From: Diospyros lotus | Lineage: Eukaryota; Streptophyta; Magnoliopsida; Ericales; Ebenaceae | Length of the DNA stretch: 64,000 nt | NCBI RefSeq assembly: GCF_014633365.1 | Contig: NC_068343.1 | Span: 25,885,307 to 25,949,306 of the forward strand | Reading direction: 5' to 3' | Shown here: positions 33,822 through 47,800 of the stretch, piece by piece | Position numbering within the stretch: the stretch's first letter is position 1 | Layout of the letters: each line of letters starts with the position of its first letter | Program-made: the position numbers and the translations under genes | Notes under the pieces: generated by a model | Seen by the model: only the letters and a program-made list of their open reading frames with translations | Told to the model about the DNA's origin: nothing | Databases searched by the model: none

Positions 33822-36800
33822 TTTGCCTTAATCTCTTGCCCAAGAAAATCACATTCTCCGGCTACTCTCCGAATCCCCTGCTCGAGAATCTCGTAGCCGA
33901 ACCATTTCACAGCCTTTACCTCGGGTTATTCCCACCTCAAGGCTTCACTTAAGTATTTGGGCTTCCAACTCTCGAGGACATTCATCAACCAGGTATCGTT
34001 TTGGCCTCCAACCAAACAGTACCACTGGTCGCCGGTCATGCTTACAACAACGATATCCATCTCCGGATGGATTTTCTCTGCCTCAAAGCATCGCTTTGCA
34101 GGTTTACTTCCCATTTCCCCTTTTTCGCATCAACCGAAATAACTCTCACTAACATTGCATTACTAATTAGTCTATCACGATTTTACGCCGATCCCACACG
34201 GCAACGTTTCCCACTGCCAATCACGCATGGCTACGATTTTACGCTGGTCCAACCAGCAACGTCTTAGCACTGATCATCAACCGCAATGTTTCTTTTAGTG
34301 CCCACAAGACACTCAGACACCCATTTCACCATGGCATGCCGCCATAAATCACACGCCTGCATAGCTTGAGTTGATCCTCATGGTAACCTCTCATCACCGA
34401 TCAACTTACCATGCTAGCACTACTTGGGAAGTAACCATTTGGCCCACCCTGCCAACTTCGACCATTTCATACATGATCTTCTACTTTGACCAGCCGACCC
34501 TCATTTATCGATACGATTACACATAATCGATATACCTAACACCATGTCAGGTAAGTACACATTTCAACCATACGTGCATTACCCGAATCCAACTGGAGCT
34601 TAGCGATGCACGCACCATTACAATCTCACCTCGAGCTTAACCATGCCCGGGCCTCAACCTTCTCCCAACCAGGAGTTTCTTGCACAAGCACATAAACTTC
34701 TCTAGCCTTTCTTTCTGGCCGATATTGCACGCTAGTAGGGGCCTCATATCCATACGGGGAAACTCTTCATTGAACAACCCCCCTTCAATACTTCACCCAA
34801 TTCAACTTTCACAATCATGCCCCATGCTAGGCCTTATCTTGGCTATTAAACCCTACCGCGAGTCAAGGATCCTACCATTGCGCTTAAGGTCGCGAAACCA
34901 TTAATCAGCCCTCGTCATCACCCACGGTGCGTGGCACAAGTGATTGGCTTATTACCATCTGCACAATCACTTATTGCATCGCACTTGTAGGATGACTCGT
35001 GCCTTTGGTCCGCACCACAACAAGCTAACACGGTAAGACCCCTACTCTTGTAGCGGTCTTCTAGCCAAATTTACTCGCCCAGCTTCAATTTCGTTAGGAC
35101 TTTTTAAATCTCACATTTCTCAACAAAGCCTCTTACTCTTGAAGCATGGAACTTTTTGGCAATCCCAAAATCAGGTTTTTTTTCCAATTTGCGATAAACA
35201 CCTGATTTAAACCATGGATAATGGTTCCCTTTGTCCTACTCGGCAGGGACAACACCATGACAACAATGAATTCTCTGACAGCGGCAATGACACCACCACG
35301 TCATCTCAAAAGACTCGCTGCTCCTTGAATCTTACTGGTCATCACAACAAACACGACCCCACCCTTAAGCCATTTTCCACAAATCACTTTGCTATACTTA
35401 TAGTAGCTAGCTTATTCCCTGAGAAACTTTGGCTTCTCCCAGGTTTCTTATAACTTTTGCTACAACCAGCTCACATCACTCAGTGAGCGTCCACATTAGC
35501 CTTAACGCCATCATCATCAGCTAAAACGATCTCTTGCCATCGCTTAGCGCCACATCCAGCCGCAACCGCGACTCCAGATCCACCAACGCCACTGACCAAC
35601 TACTCTCACGACGCAACACGACCATGGCTAGCCATCGCTCGCCGCTGCTGCTATCACCAATTGGCGCCTTTGGTCACCATCAGCTACCCTCAGCTAGCCA
35701 CCAATCGGCTCCACTAGCTGATTTCCTTTCACAATCGTTAACCTTTAGCCACGAGGTTAAATCTCATTAATTGCCCAAACTCCAAGGCATCCCTCTAGCT
35801 GTATTACTCACAGCTTTCAAGTGATTTCATCACCTAAACACCATTCTTGGGATCCAATCTCGTCCTATAAGCTCTTTCTTCGAGCTCTCTTTACCCATTG
35901 GCGACATCTTAAAGTCGCCCTCATTTTCCATCTAACCAACTTGATCAGCTCAAGCCGGATCGCCCGACTCACAACCAACACATGCTTCCTCCAAGCACTA
36001 CACTTGCAATCATTAACTATGACTTCAATTTAAAGTCCACCCACTGGAAATCACCCTTGCCAATCTTGTGGAACTCACACTTCCACTCAATGCCATAGGA
36101 CTCATCTTCCTACTCAGGCACTTGCCATCACGCTGGCTCTCCCCCGGGTGATGCATCATGTTAGAGTGGTAGTGCCTTAGGAGGTCCATTTAATGTTGTT
36201 GCCCTATGCTCGACCCTTCTCGGGACAACCTCTCACGTTCTACCCAGGACACATTTCAACTCCACCATTTACAACTCTCATTACGGAGTAACACTCCTTC
36301 CAAAGGCACAATTTTGCCTTGACTAACCATCTATTAAAGTCTTGGACCTCTTTCTCAAAAATTCACCTGGTCTAGCCATCAGGACTCGCTGAACCTTTAT
36401 GTACACGGTCAATCAATAAGGCTTTACATCACAGTCCTCGAGCCTCACGCTCCTATCATTGCCATTAGGTGCTACCACCTGGCAACTGATCCTGTGTCAA
36501 CAACTGGAAACTCATCCAGTGCTACATGAAGATACTTCCTCAATTTCCCATCGACACATCAGGACTAACAGTAGACTGTGAAATTGCGAGCCGTTATGGA
36601 TTTCGAACCGTGCCTTAGCCACACGTTCAGCCTACCACAACTCACATCACAGGATTAGAGATCATTTTATTTGAAACCTTTGCACGTTTCAATGATACCA
36701 TCTCATGGTTGGCTTCCGCCCGTAAGTCTCGGTCTCCACGACACTTACGTAACATCCTGGAGCCATTTACCGACTCCATCAATCGACCCATCTTCTCGCA

Positions 36801-39672
36801 TTATCACAAGGTTGCACTGGGTCATCTTCTCAATTTACCCGATCAATTGCGATCAATTTAACCACAACTGCGTTAGCATCCTTTAACAAGGAGCATTGCC
36901 ACGCATCTCGTTTTCATACCACAGGATATCACCCAATCAATTCACAAATCTTCCTGCTGCTAAGACAACAAAAGGTACTACGATGATTTTTTTTTTTTTT
37001 AACCCTCACGAAAATTTAGGTCTGGCCCGGACATAACCTACAGCATACCCCAGGTCTTCACGTCTAATCGTCTCCACCGCAGACAGGTTACTCCACATAG
37101 AGGGCTGCAGTCCCTCCTGTGAACTAACCGTCTATATCCAGTGGTCCTTAGCATTAGACCCGTCAACCGTAGGCATCAACTGTAGCGTTATTCCCACGCT
37201 AGACCCTTTTCTTTTCCCTGGGTTTCTTTCTCAAACATCTCGAAGTGCTACAACACCCATACATTTGCTAAACCGCCTCAACACCACTCATTTCTCGTGG
37301 TTGAGTTATGGAACTGACCGTAGCTTTCGTCGCCCCTACCGTGCCTCTCGCAGATCTTTACCCCCTGATCATCTGCATAATCACTGTATTGCCCTGTGCT
37401 TTAGGCGAGCCAACCCCTGGTCACCATCATCGTGTCACTCCCACACACTGGCCCAACACTGGTTCCCCATCGTATTGCCCTGTGCTTCGGAGAGTCAACA
37501 CCCAATCATTATTACCATGTGGCTCCCTTACACTGGCCCAACAACAGTTTCTAACAGCATGACTCAGGTCCTACTCTGATCTGCTTCGCACCCCGTAATT
37601 GTGACTTTTAGCATTCCAGTCACACCTCTGATATCAAACCGGGCATGACTACCTCGCCACGCTCGTAGCCACCATCCTTACCAGGCTTCCTACTCGGCAA
37701 AATCTATCGGATCATTACCGCGTTCCGCGATTCTTCCTTAGGACTACTCTAGATGTCCTATCTTTTATAGGGGATTCTCGGTCTAACTTGACCAAATTTC
37801 CTAAGGTGCTGCTCCAGATCTTCCGCATCTGATCGTCATTTGCAGTTCACTAAATTGCTCAGGCCTATGGGCCACCTGCCCTCAACGCGAGCCAACTCAT
37901 TAGTCCCCTACCACACGGTCCATAGCATCCGATCCGTCACATTGAGCCCTGCACCCATAACATCAAAGCTACTAAAAGCCTTCCCGAACTACGATGGTTC
38001 CACCACCATCTTACCAAAGTCATCTTACTTGGTTACCCTTGCCTTGATAACCTCAAGCTCATACCATGAGCCTCGCTCCTTAGGACTCCACATCTCTTAT
38101 CACTTAAGAGACTCTCAAGCCACTTTTCCTCTTGAGGCCTCATGATCTTACTCCACAAGATCATACCTCAAGCTCCGACACCCATTACCATAAAGCACCT
38201 ACCATTACCCTCCAAGTAAATCGAGACCTCTCGTCTCTCCTTGCACACCCACAGTGCATTTTGTCACGACGCCCAGCTTGGCTTTCCAGCAGGCCTCTCT
38301 CAGGCTCCCATGATTTGGAATTTAAATTCGGGGCCTCCACATTACTTGCCCTGCCCTGCCCACTTGGCATCCGAAGTTGGCATTTCCATTGCGCGCATAG
38401 CCTATGGATGTCCTGTTGCCACAAACTCATCGCCCTCGGGCCACCCACCGCTCATACCCTTCATTGGGTGACCTCCGCGTCTCCCATCAAGGGTCTCGAG
38501 ACCTTAGGCGTCCCACTAGACCCCAAGTGTCATAATGAGAGTTTTGATTGGCCCCTCATCCATCGATCACATGAACGGTCACTTGGCCTTACTCAATCAG
38601 GACTTCTAACCCAATGGCTCCCACACGCATATCAACGCATGCCCAACTCCATAATCCCAGTCTAGATTCCCTGGGATTCCAGCTCGACTCTCTTGGGACT
38701 TCCATCTCATGCAAACGCCCGCTTGGACCCACTTGTCACACGCCTATCATTCCCAATGATAGACCTCGTCTCATCATGAAACCAACTAGGGTCCACTCAT
38801 ACCCTAGGCACATCCCCTCTTGGATTATCATAACAATACGATCACATGGCATAATATTTATTTAGCATCTTGACTCCCCTTAGAGTCCTTCCGGATTCTA
38901 CTTACGCCATGCCTTCACTGGCCATGACATACAAATGCATTACATGCACACTCCCCATAAAGCCTTACTACAATTAACTTTACTCCCAGGAGCTCGTCAC
39001 ATAGCCAGCTGATGACTCATTTCCTTGATTCTTGAGTTAACTCCCATTATAGCTCACTCTATCTCAGCGCATAGGCCTCATGCACGATTTCCGAGGGATA
39101 GCTCTATTCCCTCGAACATGCTCAGTAAATCCCTAGCATAGGGACACTCTACTAATCCTTTCTCGAACTAGTCATGCCTCAGCTTCGTGTCCCCACACGA
39201 GCCCCAACACTTCAATCTAAAGAAGTCCCCATTGTTTAAACACTTCATATCCTCGAAATGCCATATTCGAGTTTTCTTAACACCAGCACCCACACTCGGG
39301 TTTTCGGTTCCTCATTGCTCAACTTGTATACCTCTCACAGGTATATCTTCTCAATCCAAGGTATTTTCTCATCCCAAGAACAGGAATATCCAAACATGCC
39401 ATTGCAGGCCTTAATGACTTGACCCAATCCCTTAGGGTCCTTAGTTCACCTGTCCAACATTCGAGGTTACCGGACCAACCTTACATTGAAATCTCAAAAT
39501 TTCAAATCAATTGTTCTCGACCCCAACTCAGCAGTTACGACATTTCGACTTGCATTCACATCATGCCAGACATCCTCTATTCCAAACTTTGGCATTTACT
39601 CACATTAATCACTTAACCGACCATATTTAACACTTAAGCACGCTAGCCTTCCCCACTCATACAGCTAGCCAT
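33822..39672 (-). mobile_element. B2: internal region without recognisable genes
   Basis: Homologous along its length to the inverse of 12866-18949. Frames are short and broken on both strands; no retroviral domain motif could be found. The 85-bp repeat unit occurs here with markers at 37448 and 37533. A poly-T run at about 36988-37000 is absent from A at the matching place. Confidence 0.78.
37420..37560 (-). repeat. 85-bp repeat units in B2
   Basis: The phrase CTGGCCCAAC recurs at 37448 and 37533, 85 bases apart, the same period as in A. Fewer units are present than in A, and upstream copies are altered. Confidence 0.85.
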
Positions 39673-39684
39673 GCTCTGATACCA
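39673..39684 (-). other. primer binding site of B2
   Basis: GCTCTGATACCA on plus, TGGTATCAGAGC on minus, 2 bases from the 5' LTR. Confidence 0.92.
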
Positions 39685-39686
39685 AC

Positions 39687-42414
39687 TGTAACGACCCGCT
39701 CCCACTTACGAGCGCCACCGGTAAATAATCGACCAGATTACTCACCTATCAAACCACAACTGAAAGGTTGGACTATGTTTCAACAAGAAACGCCCTAGGT
39801 GGGAACTAGGCTTCGTCCTTCCCTTCGCTCCACTCAAGAATCGGTCCCAACACAAACAAGAAAAAACTCAATGGACCGAGACCCGAAACCCGAGTGAGCT
39901 TCACCTCTCTTCAACTCGCTCCATAGCAAGCCAGAGGTGACCTAGGCACAAGCTAGCATACAAACACTTCGCTGAGTATTGGGGATTTATGAGAACGTAC
40001 CTTGCTGAACTTGACTCGGTCCGAAACTTGGCTTTACCGACTATGCCACATTCAACAAGCAATCTCACAATCATCTATCATACTATGATGATTACACAAT
40101 TAAATACATTTAAGCTCAATGACATAGACATTTACTCACAAGGGTATACATACACCACGCCCCCTGGCTACATACAAGCAATATTAAATATACATAACTC
40201 GGGCAACACAGCTAGTTGTCACAACAGCCTCCCGGTGCCATCCCTTCTTGCATCCAGACTTGTATCATCTACACATGAGGTAAAACCTCACGAGTCATAA
40301 AGACTCAGTAAGGGTGCAATGCATGTAAATATGAATATAATCATGTTTATGTATGCCAAATGCATGCTAATGAGGCTAGGCTCACACATCCTCACAACCC
40401 ACTAAGGTTTGAGGCATCAACCTATCAGCCCCCACCACTAGTCCTCCATATGGCCACAGGTCCACTAGTTCTTGCATCACACAAGATATAACCACTACAT
40501 GCCAATGCAACATAAAAGCATTATCAAACATATTTATCCACTTGCAAGGCCACCTCCACATGGGGCCGTCCCTTACCTGGCTCGAAGCCTAATCTCTGCC
40601 TCGGCCCAAATTCCAGCCCGAACCTCTAGCTTCCCTAGGATCACCGCCTTCCCGGTCAAACCTAGATGCAAAACACACAAAACCCCAACTCCATTAACGT
40701 CCGGCATTAAACCAATGCCCTCAACTACGCCGCACATTGCCAAAATCATCCATCAACAAGATTTCAAATAACTCCAACATAGGGTTTAATCCAAAAATTA
40801 ATTATTCTACATTAACTCGCTTAATGTAAATAATTTGGGAAGAAATATTAATTTACCTCGGACAATTTGGAAACGAAAATCGGCCAACCGCTCACACCGG
40901 CATTGCCTCTCGAGCTGCCACTTGCGCTCAAAATCCCATTCTCGAGCTTCCGTTATGCTCCACGAGTCTCGAAATAATTTCCAGAACCTTCTGAAATTTT
41001 TTAGGATTTTTTTCCTATTTTTCCCCAAACTTCAGATTTTTCCATTATTTCTTTTATTTTATTTTTTTTTTCTTTTCCTCTTTATTTTTCCTTCTTCTTC
41101 TCCATTTCTTCCCTACTTCCCGCGCGCACTGTTCCCTTTCTTCTTCCTTGGGCGCGCACGGCGCCAGCTCGCTCGGCTGCTGCCGGCCACCACCGCTGGC
41201 CCTCCGCCAGCCGACGCTGCTCCAGCTCGACCCGCCACCAGTCGATGCGCCACCGCCGACCATCAGCACATCCACCGCGAGCAGCCATAACCGACCTCCT
41301 GCGCGCTGCCATTACTGCCATGGCCGAACCAGCCTCCGCAGCAACCTCCGCCTTAGCCGGTTACGCCCGCCACCGCTTGCTTCTCGCACCTCCGTGCACG
41401 CCACCATCACAGCCTCTGCAACCGCGGCCCGCGACCCCCTGCTCGCACCAGCCATCGCTATAGCTGAACCAGCAGCTTCAAGCCGCCATTGCCAATACCT
41501 CAGCCGCCTCCGAGCACCGCCTCAGGCGTCGCATCAGCCGCCGCACGCCGCGATCGCCGTCGGTCACCTCGACCAGCTCCTCCATCACTGCTGCTTCCTC
41601 GGCCATGGCAGCTTCCAATGCTGCTGCCAGCTGCGGCCTCTTCCTCCGATCTCTCGATCTCTCTCTTTCTCGCAATCTCTCACACTCTCGCGATCTCTCT
41701 CTCTCTTCGCTCTCGGCTATCACTCTTCTTCTCCCTCTTTGATTTTTAAATTTCAAAATTTGAAATTTTTTTGGCAGCAGCTCGCGGCTCTGCTTATAAA
41801 TACATAAGCCTATACATATATAATTACCTATATATATTATTATTTAGACTCTTAATCCCCCAATTTCTTAATTATTTCACTTGGGATCTACTAATTACAC
41901 TTAAGACTTTCAATAATATCATTTGGGCCCTCCAAGACCAAAATTAATTACTCTTAAGCCACTCAAAATCTCAATTTATTTGAAATTAATATACGACTTT
42001 TACTCGAAAATACCGATTTCTTCCCTGCGCCTGCACGGGACATCTATTCGACCCGAAAACGCTTCAGGATTGCCTTACTCAGAAAACCGAACCACCCTTA
42101 GGGTCCCCTCAGCTTCCAGGAGGTCCCCTCCGATTATTCGGTATTGGCACCCACTCGGGCTTATACAGAATTTATTTCGAAAATTATTCCCGTTCGGACT
42201 GCTTCCAGCGTCATTATCCTCATCTCGAGACGCTCACCAATCCCTTGCTCTCTTCCTTGGACATCCAAGTCCCGAGGCACTCCCAGCCGCCAATTTGAGA
42301 ATTTTATTAATTAATTTATCGGGATTGACCCTTGGGCTTTCCGGACCACCCAAGACCTGACAAAATAATCCAAGAATTATTTATTTTCAATACCATGTAA
42401 TACCGGGTATTACA
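39687..42414 (-). repeat. B2 5' LTR (2728 bp)
   Basis: Same ends as 31091-33783. It contains the 47 bases missing from the partner, bounded by CCTCC on both sides, which suggests slippage or short-homology deletion in the other copy. In the first 105 bases three differences from the partner are seen. Confidence 0.92.
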
Positions 42415-42422
42415 GTTTTACA

Positions 42423-42910
42423 TTCTCCCCCCTTAAATAAATTTCGTCCTTGAAATTTTGGCTTTTGATAATTCAAATCACCAATAATAACTCCAATTTG
42501 AAATGACCTAAAAACCTCGATTACGCATAATCTCTAATATTTGGCAATCTCTTAATTCGCATTTATCTTACGATCCAACCTTACGAGACTTGTCGTCGTT
42601 CACAAAATTTCCCGATCTAACTCTTCCTAGGTAGTCACACATATCCTCAAAATAATTTATATCATTTTCAAACCATGCTTTGTCCTACTTTAAAATTTTT
42701 GCTTTCCTTAAAAGATCCATATGTTCTCACTTTTCGACTTTCGATGTTCTAAACCCCACGCCTTAACCTTAGCCTTAAACCTAATTTCCAAGTTTACTTC
42801 CAAGCTAATGCATATGCCATGATCATAATGCATCAAAATTTTTACTTGAATAAAATCAGCATACCTTTCGTCATGGTTAGGTCTTTATCTTCCTTTGTCT
42901 GGCGAAAAAT
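42423..42910 (-). other. T1 polypurine tract and 3' untranslated region
   Basis: On the minus strand the end reads AAATTTCAAGGACGAAATTT, then AAGGGGGGAGAA and the LTR start, the same tail as in A and B2. The roughly 440 bases between gag and this tail hold no recognisable gene; the pol that should be here is absent. Confidence 0.82.
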
Positions 42911-44083
42911 TCATCTGGTGTGAGGTCCCAACGTCGTATTTATCTTCCCAGGCTGATCTATCTTTTGTCTTTTCGGACATTCACTCGCGTAATGACCCGG
43001 CTGATTACACGAGAAACATGTAATCTCGATTCGAATTTTGATCGGATATGCTTCTTTCTTCTTGGGACAGTCCTGTTTCTTATGTCCTTTTTCGCCGCAT
43101 GCAAAGCACATGATCTATCCTTGAGAACAATTCTTTCCTGGGTGTAATTTTTCGCATCGAAGACACGGTTTGACATCTTTGACATTCCTCCCTCCTGACT
43201 TGTGTTCCATGCTCTTTGAATCTCTTTTCTTTTCGCCTGATTCCATCAGTTTCACATGCAATAGGTTTGTCTTAGTGGCCAAAGCCCTATCTAGCACCTC
43301 GTTGTACGTGCCAATAATACATAAGCTAAGAGCTTTCTGTAGATCCACTTTTAATCCACCCACAAATCTCTGTGCTTTTTGCCTCTCATCGGTTTCATAT
43401 ATCGGCATGTACCTAATCAATTGAGTAAACCTGACATCGTATTGAGTTACCGACATTTCTTCTGTCTGCCTCAAATTCATAAACTCCCAAGTCTTCTTTT
43501 CTTACCAGCTTTGTGGAAAGTACTTAGTGTTGAAAGCTTCCTTAAATCTTTCCCAAGCTATCGGCTGAGCTTCTCTCGACCTTGGATCCTGCTCTACTTG
43601 CTGGGGCGTCCTTAGCAAGGCTCGCTGAGTCAATTGCCACCATTTCCCAGCTTCTTCCTCTAGCATGAAAGTAGCACAGTTGACTTTCTCCTCGTCAATG
43701 CACTGCAAATGTTGAAGCAATTTCTCGGTTTGCTCCATCCAGTATTCAGCCATACTAAGGTCATCTCCAACCCTTCCTCTAAACATCGGGGGTCTTTTCC
43801 GGCAATACTGATCCAACACACAGGAGGTGTTCTTCGGTGGCTCGTTTCTCGCTACACAGGTTAACAAATTTTCTAGAATCCTTTTCACTCGATCAAGTCT
43901 ATTCTCAGTAGGACCTGATTGCTCATCTTGCCGCCCATGGCTTGTAGCGCGATTTGTAGAGCGACTACGGTGTCTGCTCATGGAGCGACTGTGACATTTG
44001 CTCGTGGAGTGACTACGATGACTGCTACTACTTCCATTCTCCTCTAGTTCGTTGAGGTCCGTGACTCTTCTAGTTTTCACCAT
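42911..44083 (-). pseudogene. T1 gag with three zinc knuckles, two in-frame stops
   Basis: From the ATG at 44083 one frame of 390 codons runs to the stop at 42911-42913 without a frameshift, broken only by TAA at codon 194 (43502-43504) and TAG at codon 323 (43115-43117). Residues 18-60 are Ser/Arg/His-rich. PPMFRG and EYWMEQTEKLL begin the Gypsy gag core, which continues through FMLEEEAGKWW, AWERFKEAFNTKYFPQSW and, after the stop, EFMNLRQ. Three knuckles follow: CLRCEKLHPGKNC (307-319), CFACGEKGHKKQDC (326-339) and CFSCNQPGHYASEC (356-369). Gag packages the element RNA. The frame ends just after the third knuckle, where normal elements continue to protease. Start chosen as the first ATG in frame after the leader; an upstream in-frame extension to 44179 lacks conserved residues. 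Confidence 0.9.
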
Positions 44084-44802
44084 CTGAAAAAAGGAAAACA
44101 CTTTTCTTAGCCAGTGCCATAACCTTAATCTCGATAATGGGTTTTGGGTCCCACAACTTCTGTAGGGTAACCTACCCATGCACCCAAATCATGAACCTAT
44201 AGATTTTCAACTCAAGAACCTCTATGAGGTTCAAGACTATACCTTGGCCATGCATACTTGACTTGTTCCGTGAGTTGTCTTCCTCGAGGCAACTTACATC
44301 GATCCTCGCAATATCTACTTCGAGATCCCTATCATCAAGATTGATTTTCAAAATCCTTAAACCTTATTCTCAATAACACTAACCGAACCATCCTAGGTTT
44401 CTCATTCCCTAGAATCCTCAATCAACACCGAATCATTCCAATACTCAAACCTCAATGACTCACGTCACCTATTCACAACCTAACTTGATAGCTAGATTAC
44501 ATCACATCGAACTAACCATCAATGCCTCAATCATTCTCAATTCCCAATAATGCCTTTGAGTCTCCAATCAGGCATTTTCTAAGTCTCCAAATAAACACTC
44601 GCTCTAGTATCAATTATAACAAAGCTACATAAATCTCCAAGATTTCTCCTAAATCACCGTTCTTTAGGTTATCAATAATCCATAAAATTTCAATTGACAA
44701 TCCTTAACTCACCAAGTAGGGATTTCTTATTCAGTTCTCTCTGACACCCACTATATCAGGGCCACTTAAGACGTCCAATAATTTATTCGCTCTGATACAA
44801 AC
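44084..44802 (-). other. T1 leader and primer binding site
   Basis: The primer site is at 44789-44800: plus GCTCTGATACAA, minus TTGTATCAGAGC, one mismatch from the standard TGGTATCAGAGC. The leader (44084-44788) has no recognisable gene. Confidence 0.8.
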
Positions 44803-47800
44803 TGTAACGCCCCACTTTCCCGAAGCAGGCGTTATTCACTTGGAATTTCGGGCATACATTTTTTTTTCCTCAACAGACGCTTAGCATGAACAAAATCTCG
44901 ATAATTCCAAGCCATTTTCTCAAGATATTAACTTAAGAATAAGATGAGGCTAACAACATCATCACATCAACGGAAGCAGAATCGAAACCTCGACATACAT
45001 AACTGAATTCACTTTATTCATACCATAGAAGTTGAACCATCGTTTAACATAACATATTCAAAGCAAAATACATCAAGTCTCATCTTTCACGACTACTAAC
45101 ACCTCGAGCATAAACAAAATACATGCTAATGATTACTAATGAAATCAACAGCTACATCTCGATAACCCCTTTTCTTTTAGCACCACTGTTTTCAACTGCA
45201 ACGTTTGAATATTCCAAGGACATAGTCTAAATTAGATGCTGAATCATCTAAGTGAGCGTTCAAAATCATTTTCATGAATGTATGCAAACATGAATAACAT
45301 GGACATATCCTTTAACAATCATTCAACATAAATCGAATTCCGACATTACCCGACGTACCTCAGCCCAAGAGAATCCCACATGACACTTAACTCTAACAGG
45401 GGAAAATGCAATCTCTCTAAAGGCAACATAACCACATCGACACATTGGCACAACACGATCCTGCTTAGGAGGGACAACCTCAGCACATGACCCCGGGTAT
45501 CACCCCCATATCATGTCTAGGCATTACGCTCACACTCAAAGGCATCTAGATCCCAACACAACCCTGGCCACAGATGATCAACACTATCCATGGGAATCCC
45601 CGTCCACCTCGGAAACAATACTACCGCTCAATGGTCCCGGGGTGGTGTCCACTCGTAGCCCCGCCACTTCGGTCCCATAGGGTGAAGTCCGGTCTCAGCC
45701 CCGTCCCCAATGGGTATTTTCCCTTGGCATGCTTCCCTAGTGTTATCACTCAAGTACCTCACACAGGTTGACAACACACATCCCACATGGACATCACCCA
45801 AACATGCCAATGCCAACATCATCATCAACCATGCATCATTTAAACATCATTTCATGTACATAATTTATCACAAGAAATTCAATGCACATGCATAAAACAT
45901 TTAGGGACGAATCGCCCTCTTTAAAACCATCATCACACCATAAAACTGTTCATATGCAACAAAACATTTTTCACGAGACCAAATCCAGTTTAGGGTAAGA
46001 CCCTCATAAAACATTCATCTTAGGTTAAAAACGTTCACATGCATGAAAACATCTTTTGCTTGTAATCAAATCAAGTTTTCAGTCAGGAACTCTCACAAAA
46101 CCATGTTTTCAAGTTAGAATACTCACAAATCCATTCACATGCCATAAAACAAGTTTTTCCAGTAGAACCACTCACACCTCAACCATTCGCATGAACAAAC
46201 CAAGTTTTTATAGCGAACAACTCACAAAACCAATTTTTATGCAGGTAGAAACTCTCACCTTTAGACGCAACTCAAATTTTCTCAAAAGGCGTACACCACC
46301 TCGATTTGCGTGCTAACCTCAAACTTCACACAAGCTACTTCACTGGAAGCTTCAAGGCACCCAAATCATCATAGTCATTTCAATAAGCATCAAAACCCTA
46401 ATTTTTCCTTAATTTCCTCACATTTATTTCATTTTTCTCCCAATTTTCTTCACTAACATCTTTAAATAAATATCTACACAACTATTTCACCAAATCTTTT
46501 TGCACAACAATTACTAAAATAAAATTCCAAGAATTTTAAAAAAAAATTCCAAGACTTACCCTTGCTGCACGCGTCCCCACGCCCCTAGGCACGTCTCTGC
46601 TCATGTGAAGATGCGTGTGCACTACACGCGCATCATCTTCTCTGGTGAGCTGCTCGCCAGCTGGCACCGGAATCCGACCTCGACTCCACCACACGATAGC
46701 CCTCTTCTAGTCGATCCTGCTGGCACCTTGAATGGCCTGAAAAGAGTACCAGAGGTGCCTCAACCGAGAGCTTGAAGTCTTGGCCTGCTTCCATTTTCTG
46801 GCGACACCTCAAAACACCACCAAACGCACACAAAAATGCACCAAAATTTCCAGATTGCTTCCTCAGGTTATGGGCTTCAAAAGCCCTATGATTTAAGCCC
46901 TTGATTCATTTGCTAACACCCCCAATTTTGAGCTTCAAAATGCCAAAATCCTCTGCCACCATTTCTCTATTTATAAGCGCAAATCGGACCTTAAAACCGA
47001 CATGGTTGGTCGACCCAATGCCTCAAGCTCCCCAACCACCTCTTGGACGACCCAAAAACATGGGCAAACGGCCTCGATTGGCTGATTACAGGTCATAACC
47101 AACCGACCAAAAACTCGGCCAGATTTCTTGATTTTTCGGCCATCTCAATGCACGCCAACGGTCAAGGCTTGGTCCTTGAGCTTCCCTGACCCGAGATCTC
47201 GAGATCCCAATGCTCGGATTCACTTGGTCGGCGACCAGCAGTGATGGTTGGCCATGGTAGCTTCATCTTTTGCTTAATTCCACTTTTCCCTCCAACTTTG
47301 ACTTATTACATTTTGCCCCTTTTCTCAAGCCCTTGAACTTTCTTTCATTTCCACTAAGACCCTCATGTTTCAAAACTCACACTTTCTCTTTTGAAGATTC
47401 CAAAAAATTGTCCTTTCCACCTCCCTCCGGCAGATTCAATAAATTTTAAGAAATTGCACTTTGGCCCGAATTTTCGTTTTGGCCTTTAATCCTTTTGTTT
47501 CTTCTACAAACCATTGAAGGGTTGTTCTATTCACCAAATATGACCTTCCTCAGGGTTTCGTTGACTTTTCAAAAGCCCCCTACAATTATTCGGTATTTCA
47601 GCCCACATCGCAGCTGCAATTTAGCTGTACCAAAAACTTTTCTCGATTCAATTTCTTTCGATACTAAAAATCACTTCTCAAATTGCTCAATGATACTATA
47701 TTATTTTCCTTTGATATCTAAGTCTCGAGGTACTCCCTTCAATTGATTCGGAGACTCATTTTCACCATCAAGCCCATTTTCGATATTCAAATCTCACTTA

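Larger units (their letters stand above)
31091..42414 (-). mobile_element. B2: complete gene-less LARD-like element, minus strand
   Basis: B2 is an 11.3 kb element with TG...CA LTRs at 31091-33783 and 39687-42414 and a perfect TSD, GTTTT, at 31086-31090 and 42415-42419. The internal region (33784-39686, 5.9 kb) carries a polypurine tract, a primer site and no recognisable coding region. The two LTRs look almost identical over long stretches, apart from a 47-bp indel near 41300 and a CT-tract change, so it is probably the youngest complete insertion here. Because it has no genes, its proteins came from another element. Confidence 0.92.
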
